Assembly: GCA_020050835.1 (NCBI GenBank)
Contig: JAGVKB010000049.1
Coordinates: 81,719 to 145,718, forward strand
From: Candidatus Obscuribacterales bacterium
GTDB lineage: Bacteria > Cyanobacteriota > Vampirovibrionia > Obscuribacterales > Obscuribacteraceae
Direction of reading: 5' to 3'
DNA length: 64,000 nucleotides
The notes under the pieces are model-generated. The model did not search any database, had not been told where the DNA came from, and worked only from the letters and a program-made list of their open reading frames with translations. Below, one piece after another: positions 47,001 to 56,056 of the stretch; within the stretch, counting starts at the first letter, position 1, and each line of letters opens with the position of its first letter. The position numbers were made by a program, and so were the translations under genes.

Positions 47001-48963
47001 CTACCCGCGTTTGTATCTAAGCCTGGGAGTGGCACTGTGCACATTAGGGCGATATGAAGAGTCAATTTCGTGCTGCCAAAAGTTGATTGAACTGGTTCCG
47101 GACAGTCCGGAGGCCTACAACAATTTAGGCCGGGTACTTGCGGCTCAGGGAAAGTGGGACGATTCAATCGTAGCTCTCAAGAGAGCAATCGAGCTAAAAC
47201 CAGATTTCTCAGATGCACACAGCAACCTTGGCATTTCGCTGCAAGGTGCTCAACGCCTGGAAGAGGCTGTCGAGGCTTATGAGCTGGCAATAGAGTTGTC
47301 TCCCTCCTGCGCGCAGAAATACAATAATCTCGGAGCAGCCTTACAGCGCCAAAAGAGGTTGGACGAAGCCGTCGTTGCATTCCGGCGAGCAATTGAGTTG
47401 CAGCCGGACAGTGTCGAAACGCACAACAACTTGGGAATTGTATATCAGGAGATGGACAAGCAGGAGGAGGCCATCTCTTCTTATCGTAAGGCTGTGCAAG
47501 TTGGGGCAGGAAAGCTCCAGGCTAGCAGTGCTGCAGCAAGGGCTGGTGAACTGCTCTGCGAAATTCAACGGATTCCGGTTATCTACTCCAGTGAAGACGA
47601 AATATTGGAGTGTCGAGAGAATTTTTCGACTTGTTTGAGGGAAGCAGTGCAACTGGTGGTTGGCAGTAGGCAATCGCTATCGGCTCAAGATAGAAGCATC
47701 CTTCGCAAGCTGGTGTTCAAGGTCAACAATTTCTACCTGGCCTATCAGCAACAGAATGATAAAGACTTGCAGATTGCCTACTCTACTTTGGCGACAGAGA
47801 TCTTGAAGCCGGAGATCGGAAGATACCAGGAAGTCAGTCGACCAGCGGGAAGCGGTGGCAAGATACGAGTCGGGATTGCCTCGGAGAATCTCATGAGTCA
47901 TAACGGGGCTTACTGGGCCTACGATTGGTTGAGAAATCTGCCGGCTTCCGATTATGAGTTCTTTCTTTACTCGCTTAGTGGGAATACGGATTGGTTTACG
48001 GCTAAGTTCGCTGAGTTGGGTACTTATCGGTGGTTGCCTTTCCAGCAGGACAGCTATCTAGGGTCGCTAGAGAAGGTACAGCAAGACCAACTTGATGTTC
48101 TGTTATTGCCAGATGTGGGCATGACAGCGTCGAGTAGAGTGATCTCGCTGGCTAGATTGGCACCGATTCAATGTGTCGGTTGGGGACATCCGGTCACTAC
48201 CGGCTCGGCTGCTATCGACTACTATTTGAGCAGCGACCTGATGGAGAGCAAATCCGCTGACGACCACTATTCCGAAAAGCTGATCAGGCTTCCTAATCTG
48301 GGGCTGTACTTCGAGAATCCGAAACTGCCCGGAGCCGTAGTTGGGCGCGATCAGTTCGGCATTCCTTCTGGACGAACAGTATTCGGTGGAGTTCAATCAC
48401 TGTTCAAGTATCTTCCGCAATTCGATTTTATCTATCCGGAGATTGCTAAGCAGGTGCCTGATTCTTTGTTTGTTTTTGTCGGCAGCAATTCCAGTTATGT
48501 AACAGCCAAGTTTGCCAACCGACTAGAACGCATTTTCAATCAGGCGGGTGTTGATTTCGGCAAGCATGTGATGATTCTGCCGCGCATGAGCCTGGACCGC
48601 TTTTTTGATCTTTTGACAGTGCTTGATGTCAATCTGGATTCTGTCGGCTGGAACGGCGGAATCACGACAATGCGTTCGATCGCGGTTGACTTACCGCTGG
48701 TGACTATTCCCGGCGAATTCATGAGGGGCCGCCATTCTTGTGCCATGCTCGAAATGATTGGCATGCCGGAGCTAATAGTCAATTCAGCCGATCAGTACAT
48801 ATCGCTGGCAAGCAAGCTGGGGACCGACAAGGATCTTAGAGCTTCGGTAGTGGCCAAGCTCAATTCTCAAAAGCAAGCGTTGTTTGAGGATAAAGCGTGC
48901 ATCGAGTTTCTGGACCATTTCTGGAAGTCCGAAGTTGAAAAATCTGGAAGAAGAGGTAGCTGA
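44023..48963 (+). CDS. Tandem-duplicated TPR-GT41 protein with two catalytic modules
   Basis: This 1646-residue protein has two complete TPR-plus-GT41 units end to end. Unit 1 has TPRs (about 1-340) and a catalytic domain from about 450 (IRVGLASEYLRNHNG; Lys634 in QSLFKYLPQFD; CVGWGHPVTTGSPNIDYYL; GFNGGTTAMRSL). After a short Ser/Pro linker, unit 2 has TPRs from about 830 and a catalytic domain from about 1280 (IRVGIASENLMSHNG; Lys1462; GWNGGITTMRSI). Both units keep the His and Lys expected for activity. The GTG start at 44023 lies three bases after the previous stop. The same start motif (VIQLHASGHLDAAEQGYRSL) recurs in all three genes, so the operon grew by duplication. Confidence 0.9.
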   Translation: MNLSGVIQLHASGHLDAAEQGYRSLIAQRLNSDVELRNLGLICMNDGRLSESIELLQVAAQVNPSNVEILHDLGLAYWLGKDAERALSSWRQCLALNPQFAQAHMLMGVAFGELGQLDLAIDSYQKALAVRPDFPEVCYNLGNLFVSQGNRGEGISYLRRAIELKPDYLDAYLNLGNALSDNTPEVIACLQKALQICPEFAAAHLNLGNAYSAVGRLGDAFTGLTRALEIRPDFPEAHNSMGLVLRAQGKLREALESFCRAVELKPDFCQAYVNRGLVLKDMGMLEEGIASIEKALQLRPGHDADYFYLGILLSAYGNLDQAMSAYHQWFAMKCERVSAAHWVRQLGEHLLELERIPIIYKDAAEIERCRQQFTECLSQALNLVETNHETLSVEEYAIIKEILFRITNFYLAYQQYNDRELQVSYCKLAISILMPQLKPYLGLVKATSNGKRIRVGLASEYLRNHNGSSWAYGWLANLPADDYQFFFYSLNGVTDQCTERFAALGTYRWLPFGSINYEIALSAIKDDDLDVLILPDVGMTASSRILSLARLAPIQCVGWGHPVTTGSPNIDYYLSGDLMETAESDDCYSERLIRLPNLGLFLDQPEFLAEDCSRAEFGLPDGKLLYGAVQSLFKYLPQFDCVYPAIAKLAPEALFIFVAHESALVTAEFESRLKACFEQFGLSYSNHVKVLPRMSLASFMRLLRVLDVALDSVGFNGGTTAMRSLHLDCPVVALAGPTMRERAGSAMLEMIGLDETITKSLDDYVSIAAKLGTDRRFRSAVIEKIAANKHKLFEDKCCTDYLDRFLKEEVARVRAAASSEPPTESIDYYNLALEYHRNGQVDEAVVNYRKALQFSPSSPQIHNDLAVALCRQNLPEEAKQSLARALELRPGYPEAHLNLGVIYSSMGDFNAAAEQYQLALSSNPAYGEAYYNLGITRSAQRNFAEAEACYRNAIARRPEHLDSYLNLGNVLQEQGQVEEAVGYYQQAIGINPAYPRLYLSLGVALCTLGRYEESISCCQKLIELVPDSPEAYNNLGRVLAAQGKWDDSIVALKRAIELKPDFSDAHSNLGISLQGAQRLEEAVEAYELAIELSPSCAQKYNNLGAALQRQKRLDEAVVAFRRAIELQPDSVETHNNLGIVYQEMDKQEEAISSYRKAVQVGAGKLQASSAAARAGELLCEIQRIPVIYSSEDEILECRENFSTCLREAVQLVVGSRQSLSAQDRSILRKLVFKVNNFYLAYQQQNDKDLQIAYSTLATEILKPEIGRYQEVSRPAGSGGKIRVGIASENLMSHNGAYWAYDWLRNLPASDYEFFLYSLSGNTDWFTAKFAELGTYRWLPFQQDSYLGSLEKVQQDQLDVLLLPDVGMTASSRVISLARLAPIQCVGWGHPVTTGSAAIDYYLSSDLMESKSADDHYSEKLIRLPNLGLYFENPKLPGAVVGRDQFGIPSGRTVFGGVQSLFKYLPQFDFIYPEIAKQVPDSLFVFVGSNSSYVTAKFANRLERIFNQAGVDFGKHVMILPRMSLDRFFDLLTVLDVNLDSVGWNGGITTMRSIAVDLPLVTIPGEFMRGRHSCAMLEMIGMPELIVNSADQYISLASKLGTDKDLRASVVAKLNSQKQALFEDKACIEFLDHFWKSEVEKSGRRGS

Positions 48964-48965
48964 TT

Positions 48966-51900
48966 TTGAGTCTTGAAACAGCAATTCAATTGCATGCGGC
49001 CGGACAGCTGGATGCTGCCGAGCGAGAGTATCGTGGCTATCTTGCCCAATGCCCTGGAAACGATGTTGCCTTGGGAAATCTCGCCATCGTCTACTTGATC
49101 GGCGGTCGGACGGACGAGGCTCTCGAGCTGCTTCAATCCGCCATTGATATCAATTTCAGCAATCCTGAATATCACCTCAACTACGGTATCGGGCTGAAGA
49201 ATAAAGGCGATCATTCAGGCTCGATTGAGCGGTGCTATCGAGCGTTGGAGCTGAATCCCGTCTATCCGGAAGCGTACAACAATCTCGGGGTGGCTCATCT
49301 TGAACTTGGTAAGCGGGACGAAGCCGCAGACTTTTTTCAGATGGCCGTTGAGCTGAGAGCCAACTTTCCGGAGGCGCACTACAATCTTGGAAATTTGTAT
49401 TGCGCTTTGGGCAGACACGCGGAAGGGGTAGCGTCGTATCAGAAGGCGATTGAATATCGGCCCAATTATCCGGATGCTTATCTTACTTTAGCTGCCGCGC
49501 TCTCTTCTCAGGGCCAATTGGACCAAGCTGCCGCGTGTCTTTCCCGGGCACTCGAACTTCGCCCCGATTATCCGGAAGCGTGCTTGAACCTGGGGAGCCT
49601 TTTCAACGCTCAAGGAAAGTTTGTTGATGCCGTCGCTATGCTTCGAAGAGCGATTGAGCTCAGACCTTCTTATGCTGAAGCGTACAACAATCTTGGAATT
49701 GCACTGAGAGATAGCGGTCGATTGAACGACGCTGCGGAAGCGTACTGCAAAGCGATCGAGCTTAGTCCGGGTATGTCCAGTGCCCATAGCAATCTAGGCA
49801 GTGTTTTGTTGGTTCAGAATCGAACGAACGATGCAATCGCAGCTCAAAACAAGGCCCTGGAGATTCAGACCAGGACTCTGGGATTAGACTCGCAGGCTTT
49901 GAAAGTTTGCCAGCTTTTAAATGAGCTGGAACGGTTTCCGATTGTGTATAGAGACTCTGCGGAGCTTGAGTTGTGCAGGGCTAACTATACGAATTGCTTG
50001 AACGAGGCACTACATTTAGTGTCGCAAAGGGGACAAGGATTCTCGGAGCTCGAGTCGAAGATAATTCTGCGCACTCTCTTCCGAATCACCAACTTTTATC
50101 TCGGATACCAGCAGTTAGATGACAAAGAGTTGCAGATTAAGTACTGTCGCCTGGTAGCTGCACTCTTGCCACCAGCCTTCGGGCAATTCCTCCGTCGGTC
50201 TGCAAGCGGTCCTACAGCGGGCCGCAAGATCAGATTCGGTGTTGCCAGCGAGCTCTTGAATCGGCACAGCGCGACCTACTGGTCACTCGGCTGGTTGACT
50301 AATTTGCCTCGCGACGACTATGAAATTTTCGTCTATTGCCTCAACGGCAAGACTGATGATGTCACGCAGCAGCTCGCCGCGCTGGGAACGTATCGCTGGT
50401 TGCCGTTTAGAGAAGGTAGCCTTCAAAAATCTCTCGAGATAATCAGAGATGACCAGCTCGATGTTTTGCTGGTTCCTGATGTCGGCATGACCGCTTCCGG
50501 TCGGCTGATATCTCTCTTTAGATTGGCGCCAATTCAATTCATGGCATTCACGCACCCTATCACTAGTGGCTCGCCTAACATCGACTACTATTTGAGCAGC
50601 GAGCTGATGGAAGGCCCGGAGGCGGATGCTCATTATTCCGAGCAGTTGGTTAGGCTCACTAACTTAGGAGCCTGTCTGGAGAATCCGCTCGTTCTGGAAA
50701 GCGAGCTCAGTAGGTCTGATTTTGGACTGCCTGACGATCGAATACTGTTCGGGTCTGTTCAGTCTTTGTTCAAGTATCTCCCGCAGTTCGACTACATCTA
50801 TCCTGCCATCGCCAGGCAATTGCCTGATGCAATGTTCGTTTTCATCGGCAACGACTCTGACCTGGTTACCGGGGTCTTTGCCGAAAGGCTCAAGCATTCG
50901 TTCGAGAGTTCTGGTCTCGATTTTGAGAGGCATGTAAAAATTCTTCCTCGAATGCCGCTTAACCGGTTTATTCAGCTTGTCAGAATTCTGGATGCGAATA
51001 TAGATTCAATCGGCTGGAACGGTAGCACCACTACCTTGAGTTCACTGGCTAACGACTGCCCCGTCATTACGATGCCGGCACAATTCATGAGAGGCCGGCA
51101 CTGTAATGCAATTCTCAAGGTAATCGGCGCTGATGAATTGATTGCCGATACAGTGGAGGAATACATCGCGCTTGCTTGCCGGATAGCCGTGGATAAGCCG
51201 TTTCGCTCGCGGATGGTTGACCTGATCCGAGAGAACCGCCACAAGCTTTTCAACGACCGGCAATGCGTCGCCCAGCTCGACCAATTTCTCAAGGACAAAG
51301 TTGCTGAGCAGAGATCTCAAACTGTTGCCGCTGAAGATTCATGCAGTAATCAACTATCCGGTCAACTTTCTGGAGCTGAGCATCAAGCTGGGATAAGTGC
51401 AACTGATTTCAGCGACTTGTACTACGCAGATCTCGCTTTCGAGTGCTTGATCGCCGGTCGCTATCAAGAGAGCGTGGAACACCTTAGCTGTGCGCTTAAA
51501 ATCAATGACAAAAATCCTGATGTTCATCTCAAAATGGGTTGCGCTCTCAAGGCCATGGGCGATTTCGCCGGTGCAATCGCTTCCTGGCAAAGCGCTCTCG
51601 ACATCAAGCCTGATTATCCGGAAGCATGCTTGAATCTAGGCGTAGCCTGGGTTGAGCAGGGCAGATTGGAAGAGGCGAGCAATTGCTATCAAAGGGCAAT
51701 TGCAATCAGACCTGATTATGCTGAGGCTCATTACAATCTCGGAAATGTATGGAATGCTTTGAATAAGCCGGATGACGCTATCGGCTGTTATCGCAGTGCG
51801 CTGGAGCTTAAACCAGATTTCTTGGATGCGCACCTAAATTTAGGCAACTCCATTCTCCATAGCAATATTGATGAGGCGATTGAATGCTATCGCAAGGCCC

Positions 51901-53774
51901 TCGAAATCAATCCTAACTATGCTCAAGCCCACATCAATCTGGGCGGAGCCCTGAGGGCGCTGGGAGCGCTGGATGAAGCCATTTCCTGTTATCACGCGGC
52001 GCTGGCGATCAGACCTGACTATGCCGAAGCACACAACAATCTTGCTGTTGCCCTCCGGGAACTCGGAAGGTTCAGTGAATCGGCAGCCTCGTGCCGGCAG
52101 GCGCTGGAGATCAATCCTGGTTATACGGAAGCCATAATGAACCTTGGTCTTGTCTTGAAAGACATGGGCGAGTTTGACCAGTCGATCGCTTCGTATAAGA
52201 CGGTGTTGCAGCTTTCGCCGAACAATGTGGAGGCCTACCGCAACCTGGCAGACTGTTTTTATGCCTTAGGAGATCTGGACAAAGCCTTATCATTCGACCA
52301 CGAATCGGCCAAAGCAAGAGTCGCCTCGTTGCCACCATATTCCGAAGCGAGAAGATTGTCCGAGCTGCTGGTGGAGTTGAAGCGAATTCCGACGCTCTAC
52401 AGAGATGCCTCGGAAATTGACAAATGCCGAAAGAACTTTTCCAACTGCCTGGCAGAAGCACTGCAGATAGTGACCAAGCGCAAGCATGGATTTACTGAGC
52501 AAGAGACAAAAGCGCTGCGCGAAATCGTATTTGGAATCACCAACTTCTATCTCGGATACCAGCAGAAAAATGACAAGGAATTGCAGGTGGCTTACGCAAC
52601 TGTTGCCACCAAAATTCTGGCCGCCGATATCGGGCCGTACCTTGCTCTCGAGCGAGGACGGCAATTCGGACCTAAGATAAGGCTTGGTCTGGCTTCCGAA
52701 TATTTGAGACACCACAACGGCTCATATTGGGCTTATGGCTGGCTGGCTAACCTGCCGAAAGAGGACTATGAGTTCTTCTTGTACTCACTCAATGGGCAGG
52801 TCGATCACGTCACCGAGAAGTTTGCGACGCTGGGAACTTATCGCTGGTTGCCTTTCCGAAGTTTGAACTATCAGCGCTCACTCGAGACAATCAGACAGGA
52901 CAATCTCGATGTTCTCCTTCTTACCGACGTAGGCATGACGGTCTCCAGCAACGTTTTGTCACTGACGCGCATGGCGCCGGTGCAGTGCGTCGCCTTTGGT
53001 CATCCGATTACGACCGGCTCTGCCAACATGGACTACTATTTGAGCAGTGAGCTGATGGAGACGGAAGACTCCGAGGATCAATACTGCGAGCAACTGATTC
53101 GTCTGCCAAACACGGGCTTCACTTTCGAGTACCCGCCGGTGCCGGCGGAATTACTTACTCGCGCGCATTTCGAACTGCCGGACAATCGAATAATTTATGG
53201 GTCGGTTCAATCTCTGTTCAAGTATCTTCCGCAGTATGACTTTCTTTATCCAGCTATTGCAAAAAAGGTGCCGGACGCGTTCTTTGTCTTCGTCGCCAAT
53301 GAGTCGGCCCAATACACCGCAGTCTTTCGCGAAAGACTGAGAAATAGTTTCGCTCAGGCTGGACTCGACAGTGAGCATTATGTCAAAATCCTTCCCCGCA
53401 TGCCTCTACCCAGATTCCTGCAACTTCTAGCCGTGTTGGATCTGAATTTGGACACTGTCGGGTGGAATGGTGGCACTACATCGCTGCGTTCGTTGGCGAT
53501 GGATTGTCCAGTTGTTACGGTTCCCGGCAGAACGATGAGAAGCCGGCACTGCTATTCAATTCTGAAGACGTTAGGTGTCGATGAGCTGATCGTCGGCAGC
53601 TTGGAAGAGTATGTCGAGCTTGCCGCCAAAATCGGCATCGACAGGCAGTATCGAGCGGCGCTTGTCGAAAAGATAAAGGATGGAAAGCACGCTCTGTTCT
53701 ACGATTCAAAATGCGTCGAGTTCTTGGATGGATTCTTTAAGTCGCAAGTCGCAAGAATCAGAGGCGAACAGTAG
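48966..53774 (+). CDS. Tandem-duplicated TPR-GT41 protein with two catalytic modules, first module divergent
   Basis: This 1602-residue protein is TPR-GT41-TPR-GT41. Catalytic module 1 (about 415-770) has FGVASELLNRHSATYW and Lys603 in QSLFKYLPQFD. It departs from the other four at IQFMAFTHPITSGS (AFTHP for GWGHP) and GWNGSTTTLSSL. Module 2 (about 1235-1600) is closer to consensus (LGLASEYLRHHNGSYW, Lys1419, VAFGHPITTGSANMDYYL, GWNGGTTSLRSLAMD). The TTG start at 48966 overlaps nothing and lies two bases after the upstream stop, with GAAGAGGTAG before it. A hairpin GGCACCA/TGGTGCC at 53774-53791 begins in the stop codon and may end the operon. Confidence 0.9.
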   Translation: MSLETAIQLHAAGQLDAAEREYRGYLAQCPGNDVALGNLAIVYLIGGRTDEALELLQSAIDINFSNPEYHLNYGIGLKNKGDHSGSIERCYRALELNPVYPEAYNNLGVAHLELGKRDEAADFFQMAVELRANFPEAHYNLGNLYCALGRHAEGVASYQKAIEYRPNYPDAYLTLAAALSSQGQLDQAAACLSRALELRPDYPEACLNLGSLFNAQGKFVDAVAMLRRAIELRPSYAEAYNNLGIALRDSGRLNDAAEAYCKAIELSPGMSSAHSNLGSVLLVQNRTNDAIAAQNKALEIQTRTLGLDSQALKVCQLLNELERFPIVYRDSAELELCRANYTNCLNEALHLVSQRGQGFSELESKIILRTLFRITNFYLGYQQLDDKELQIKYCRLVAALLPPAFGQFLRRSASGPTAGRKIRFGVASELLNRHSATYWSLGWLTNLPRDDYEIFVYCLNGKTDDVTQQLAALGTYRWLPFREGSLQKSLEIIRDDQLDVLLVPDVGMTASGRLISLFRLAPIQFMAFTHPITSGSPNIDYYLSSELMEGPEADAHYSEQLVRLTNLGACLENPLVLESELSRSDFGLPDDRILFGSVQSLFKYLPQFDYIYPAIARQLPDAMFVFIGNDSDLVTGVFAERLKHSFESSGLDFERHVKILPRMPLNRFIQLVRILDANIDSIGWNGSTTTLSSLANDCPVITMPAQFMRGRHCNAILKVIGADELIADTVEEYIALACRIAVDKPFRSRMVDLIRENRHKLFNDRQCVAQLDQFLKDKVAEQRSQTVAAEDSCSNQLSGQLSGAEHQAGISATDFSDLYYADLAFECLIAGRYQESVEHLSCALKINDKNPDVHLKMGCALKAMGDFAGAIASWQSALDIKPDYPEACLNLGVAWVEQGRLEEASNCYQRAIAIRPDYAEAHYNLGNVWNALNKPDDAIGCYRSALELKPDFLDAHLNLGNSILHSNIDEAIECYRKALEINPNYAQAHINLGGALRALGALDEAISCYHAALAIRPDYAEAHNNLAVALRELGRFSESAASCRQALEINPGYTEAIMNLGLVLKDMGEFDQSIASYKTVLQLSPNNVEAYRNLADCFYALGDLDKALSFDHESAKARVASLPPYSEARRLSELLVELKRIPTLYRDASEIDKCRKNFSNCLAEALQIVTKRKHGFTEQETKALREIVFGITNFYLGYQQKNDKELQVAYATVATKILAADIGPYLALERGRQFGPKIRLGLASEYLRHHNGSYWAYGWLANLPKEDYEFFLYSLNGQVDHVTEKFATLGTYRWLPFRSLNYQRSLETIRQDNLDVLLLTDVGMTVSSNVLSLTRMAPVQCVAFGHPITTGSANMDYYLSSELMETEDSEDQYCEQLIRLPNTGFTFEYPPVPAELLTRAHFELPDNRIIYGSVQSLFKYLPQYDFLYPAIAKKVPDAFFVFVANESAQYTAVFRERLRNSFAQAGLDSEHYVKILPRMPLPRFLQLLAVLDLNLDTVGWNGGTTSLRSLAMDCPVVTVPGRTMRSRHCYSILKTLGVDELIVGSLEEYVELAAKIGIDRQYRAALVEKIKDGKHALFYDSKCVEFLDGFFKSQVARIRGEQ

Positions 53775-53860
53775 GCACCAAATCTGGTGCCAGGTCAAGC
53801 CCCCTTCCCGATTACGTGCAAAGAGCTGGTACTACCTTGCAGAAGTACCCGTCCACTGTA

Positions 53861-53904
53861 AGGGCCGGGCCATGCCCAGCCCGGGCGACGCACGCGTCGG
53901 CCCT
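53861..53904. repeat. REP-like GC-rich palindromic element
   Basis: Terminal inverted repeats AGGGCCG/CGGCCCT flank two inner hairpins, CCGGGC/GCCCGG and CGACGC-AC-GCGTCG. The element lies in the 158-base gap between the convergent GT41 and aminotransferase genes. It looks like a repetitive extragenic palindrome. Confidence 0.5.
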
Positions 53905-53932
53905 ACCGCACGGGTTTCAGTGCAATCAGGTA

Positions 53933-55108
53933 CTAGCCGGCCGCCTGGTTGATCGTCTCTGCGATGAGCGCTGCGTCTGCCTGGGAAATGGCCGATCCGG
54001 TCGGTAAGCAGATGACTGATTCCGAGAGCGACTCTGTGCGTGGCAGGTGGAGATTGAGATGTTGATAGGCACCCATTCGGTGCACTCCCGGGTAAAAGTA
54101 TCGACGCGCGAAGATACTCTTGTTGAATAGCTCCGATAGGATGTGGTTTCGGAGTTCCGGCGGGCAGAGCACTGGAACGTATTGATAGTTCGATTGCTCG
54201 CTGTCCGCTGGGCAGATCAGTTGAAGTGGCGGCTTGAGACGGCTGCTATAGATGTCAAATAAATCGCGGTTGTGGGCAATGATCTGCTCGAGCTTCTCGA
54301 GGTTAGTCAACGCCATTGCGGCATGAATCTCTGATAACTTCGCGTTGGTGCCAATACTCTCGACGGCATCATAACCGGCGAATCCGAAGTTGCGAGCAGA
54401 CCGCAATTTGTCGGCAAGTTCAGCGGAGTTGGTGGTAATAAGCCCACCTTCGAAGCCAGAGATAAACTTGGTGGCATGCAATGAGAATACCTCGGCCGCC
54501 CCGAAGCCGCCTAAACGTATACCGTTTTCCTTCACCCCGAGAGCGTGTGCCGAGTCGTAAATTACAGGAATGTCGCACTTCTGCGAGATGGTCTTCAGGC
54601 GGGCAACATTGCAGACATTTCCGTAGACATTGACAGGCAGGATGCAGGCGGTGGACTTGTTGATTAGCCGTTCGACATGATCGCAGTCAATCAATCCTCT
54701 TTCGTCAACGTCGCAAAAGATTGGAGTCAGGCCGCTTCTTACAATCGAGTGTGCGGTAGCTACGAAGGTGAAGGAAGGCACGATTACCTCACCTACTTTG
54801 TTCAGCGACTGCAGGAGCAGTTCCAGTGCCAAGGTGGCATTGGCGAGCGCGATGCAATGCTGAACATCCAGCTCTTCTTTAACCAGGTCTTCCAGTCGGC
54901 GAGCAAACGGACCATCGTTTGTGTGAATCGCCGTATCGAGTATCTGCTCCACTCTTTCCAGGAAAAGCGCTCGGTCCAAGATGTTTGGTTTGCCAACCAC
55001 ATACTTTGGTTTGAGCGGTACGGACGACTTAACTTCGCCGCTACTTGCCGGGTCCACTGGTTGCCCGAGGGGAGTTGAACTCGGAGTAACCGATTTTAAA
55101 GAAGTCAT
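53933..55108 (-). CDS. DegT/DnrJ/EryC1-family sugar aminotransferase
   Basis: This 391-residue PLP-dependent aminotransferase makes amino sugars from nucleotide-linked ketosugars in the cytoplasm. Landmarks are NDGPFARRLEDL, ALANATLALELLL, EVIVPSFTFVATAHSIV, FCDVDERGL, Asp185 in IPVIYDSAHALG and the PLP lysine Lys214 in SLHATKFISGFEGG. NYQYVPVLCP and ARRYFYPGVHRMGAYQ follow. The length fits the family. It is divergent from the PglD/NeuD-like acetyltransferase, a pairing typical of N-acetylated amino-sugar pathways. The exact substrate cannot be read. Confidence 0.92.
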   Translation of the reverse strand: MTSLKSVTPSSTPLGQPVDPASSGEVKSSVPLKPKYVVGKPNILDRALFLERVEQILDTAIHTNDGPFARRLEDLVKEELDVQHCIALANATLALELLLQSLNKVGEVIVPSFTFVATAHSIVRSGLTPIFCDVDERGLIDCDHVERLINKSTACILPVNVYGNVCNVARLKTISQKCDIPVIYDSAHALGVKENGIRLGGFGAAEVFSLHATKFISGFEGGLITTNSAELADKLRSARNFGFAGYDAVESIGTNAKLSEIHAAMALTNLEKLEQIIAHNRDLFDIYSSRLKPPLQLICPADSEQSNYQYVPVLCPPELRNHILSELFNKSIFARRYFYPGVHRMGAYQHLNLHLPRTESLSESVICLPTGSAISQADAALIAETINQAAG

Positions 55109-55401
55109 CTAAAGCTCCAATGCCTGCCGCTTGCTGTGAGCAGGAGTTGATTATATATTGCCAGTTAACAAGCGTTGATTAATCAACTGATAGCTACTTC
55201 AGAGATATGCCCTGGCGGCTTTATCTTGATTGCTCTGGCTTGCCTAAGAATGGCGGCAAGTTGACGGTATGATCGTAATAGTGATTGCGGGGACCGGACT
55301 TGCGGTTCGGGTAAGAGGCGATTGCAGTTGGACCTGGCTGGTGGCGAACAGCGATTTGGCATGCCAGCCAGTCTTGAGTTGGCGAAACGAGAGGGCGTCA
55401 G

Positions 55402-56049
55402 ATGGATGAGCGGATAGTAATCATTGGTGCGGGCGGCCACGCCAAGGTTGTTCTGGATGCGATTCAGCAGATTAACCGAAAAGAACAGCTGTTTACAATC
55501 GCTGGATTAGTCGATGATGTAACCGGAAAAACGGAACTCTGTGGTTATCGGGTCGAGCCCGAGGCTGGAAGGTTCTCTGCCGATTGCTTTGTGGTGGCGA
55601 TCGGGGACAATCAAGCCCGCAGGGATAAATTCAATCAGTTGCTGTCTCTCAATTACCGACCGGTCACCATCATTCATCCGGCAGCCGTCTTATCACCGCA
55701 AGTCAAGATTGGCTTGGGTAGTGTAGTTATGGCGGGAGTAGTAATCAACATTGACACTACGATTGGTGCTAACTGCATTGTCAACACCTCCGCCTCTATA
55801 GATCATGACTGCACGATTGGCGACCATGTCCACATCGCCCCGGGATCGGTTCTGGCCGGTAATGTAAGTGTAGGCGAGGGTGCCTTCTTGGGCGCAGGAA
55901 CCAAGGTGATTCCGCGCATTGCGTTGGGCGCCTGGACGATCGCCGGTGCCGGTGCGGTTGTAATAAAGGATGTCCCAGCCGACGTTAAGGTGGTTGGCGT
56001 TCCGGCCAAGCCAATTCAGTCCGGTTTCCGTTCGGGTCTGCCAGAATAG
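55402..56049 (+). CDS. PglD/NeuD-like sugar O/N-acetyltransferase
   Basis: This 215-residue protein has an N-terminal nucleotide-sugar-binding Rossmann-like half (VIIGAGGHAKVVLDAI, residues 6-21; CFVVAIGDNQARR) and a C-terminal left-handed beta-helix with hexapeptide repeats (VKIGLGSVVMAGVVI and onwards). The catalytic His135 lies in SIDHDCTIGDHVHIAPG. PglD acetylates UDP-4-amino sugars in diacetyl-bacillosamine synthesis, and NeuD-like relatives act on sialic-acid precursors. With the divergent DegT aminotransferase it forms a plausible last two steps of an acetamido-sugar pathway. It starts at ATG 55402. It is convergent with the TPR gene (seven-base gap). Confidence 0.9.
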   Translation: MDERIVIIGAGGHAKVVLDAIQQINRKEQLFTIAGLVDDVTGKTELCGYRVEPEAGRFSADCFVVAIGDNQARRDKFNQLLSLNYRPVTIIHPAAVLSPQVKIGLGSVVMAGVVINIDTTIGANCIVNTSASIDHDCTIGDHVHIAPGSVLAGNVSVGEGAFLGAGTKVIPRIALGAWTIAGAGAVVIKDVPADVKVVGVPAKPIQSGFRSGLPE

Positions 56050-56056
56050 GCGGCGC

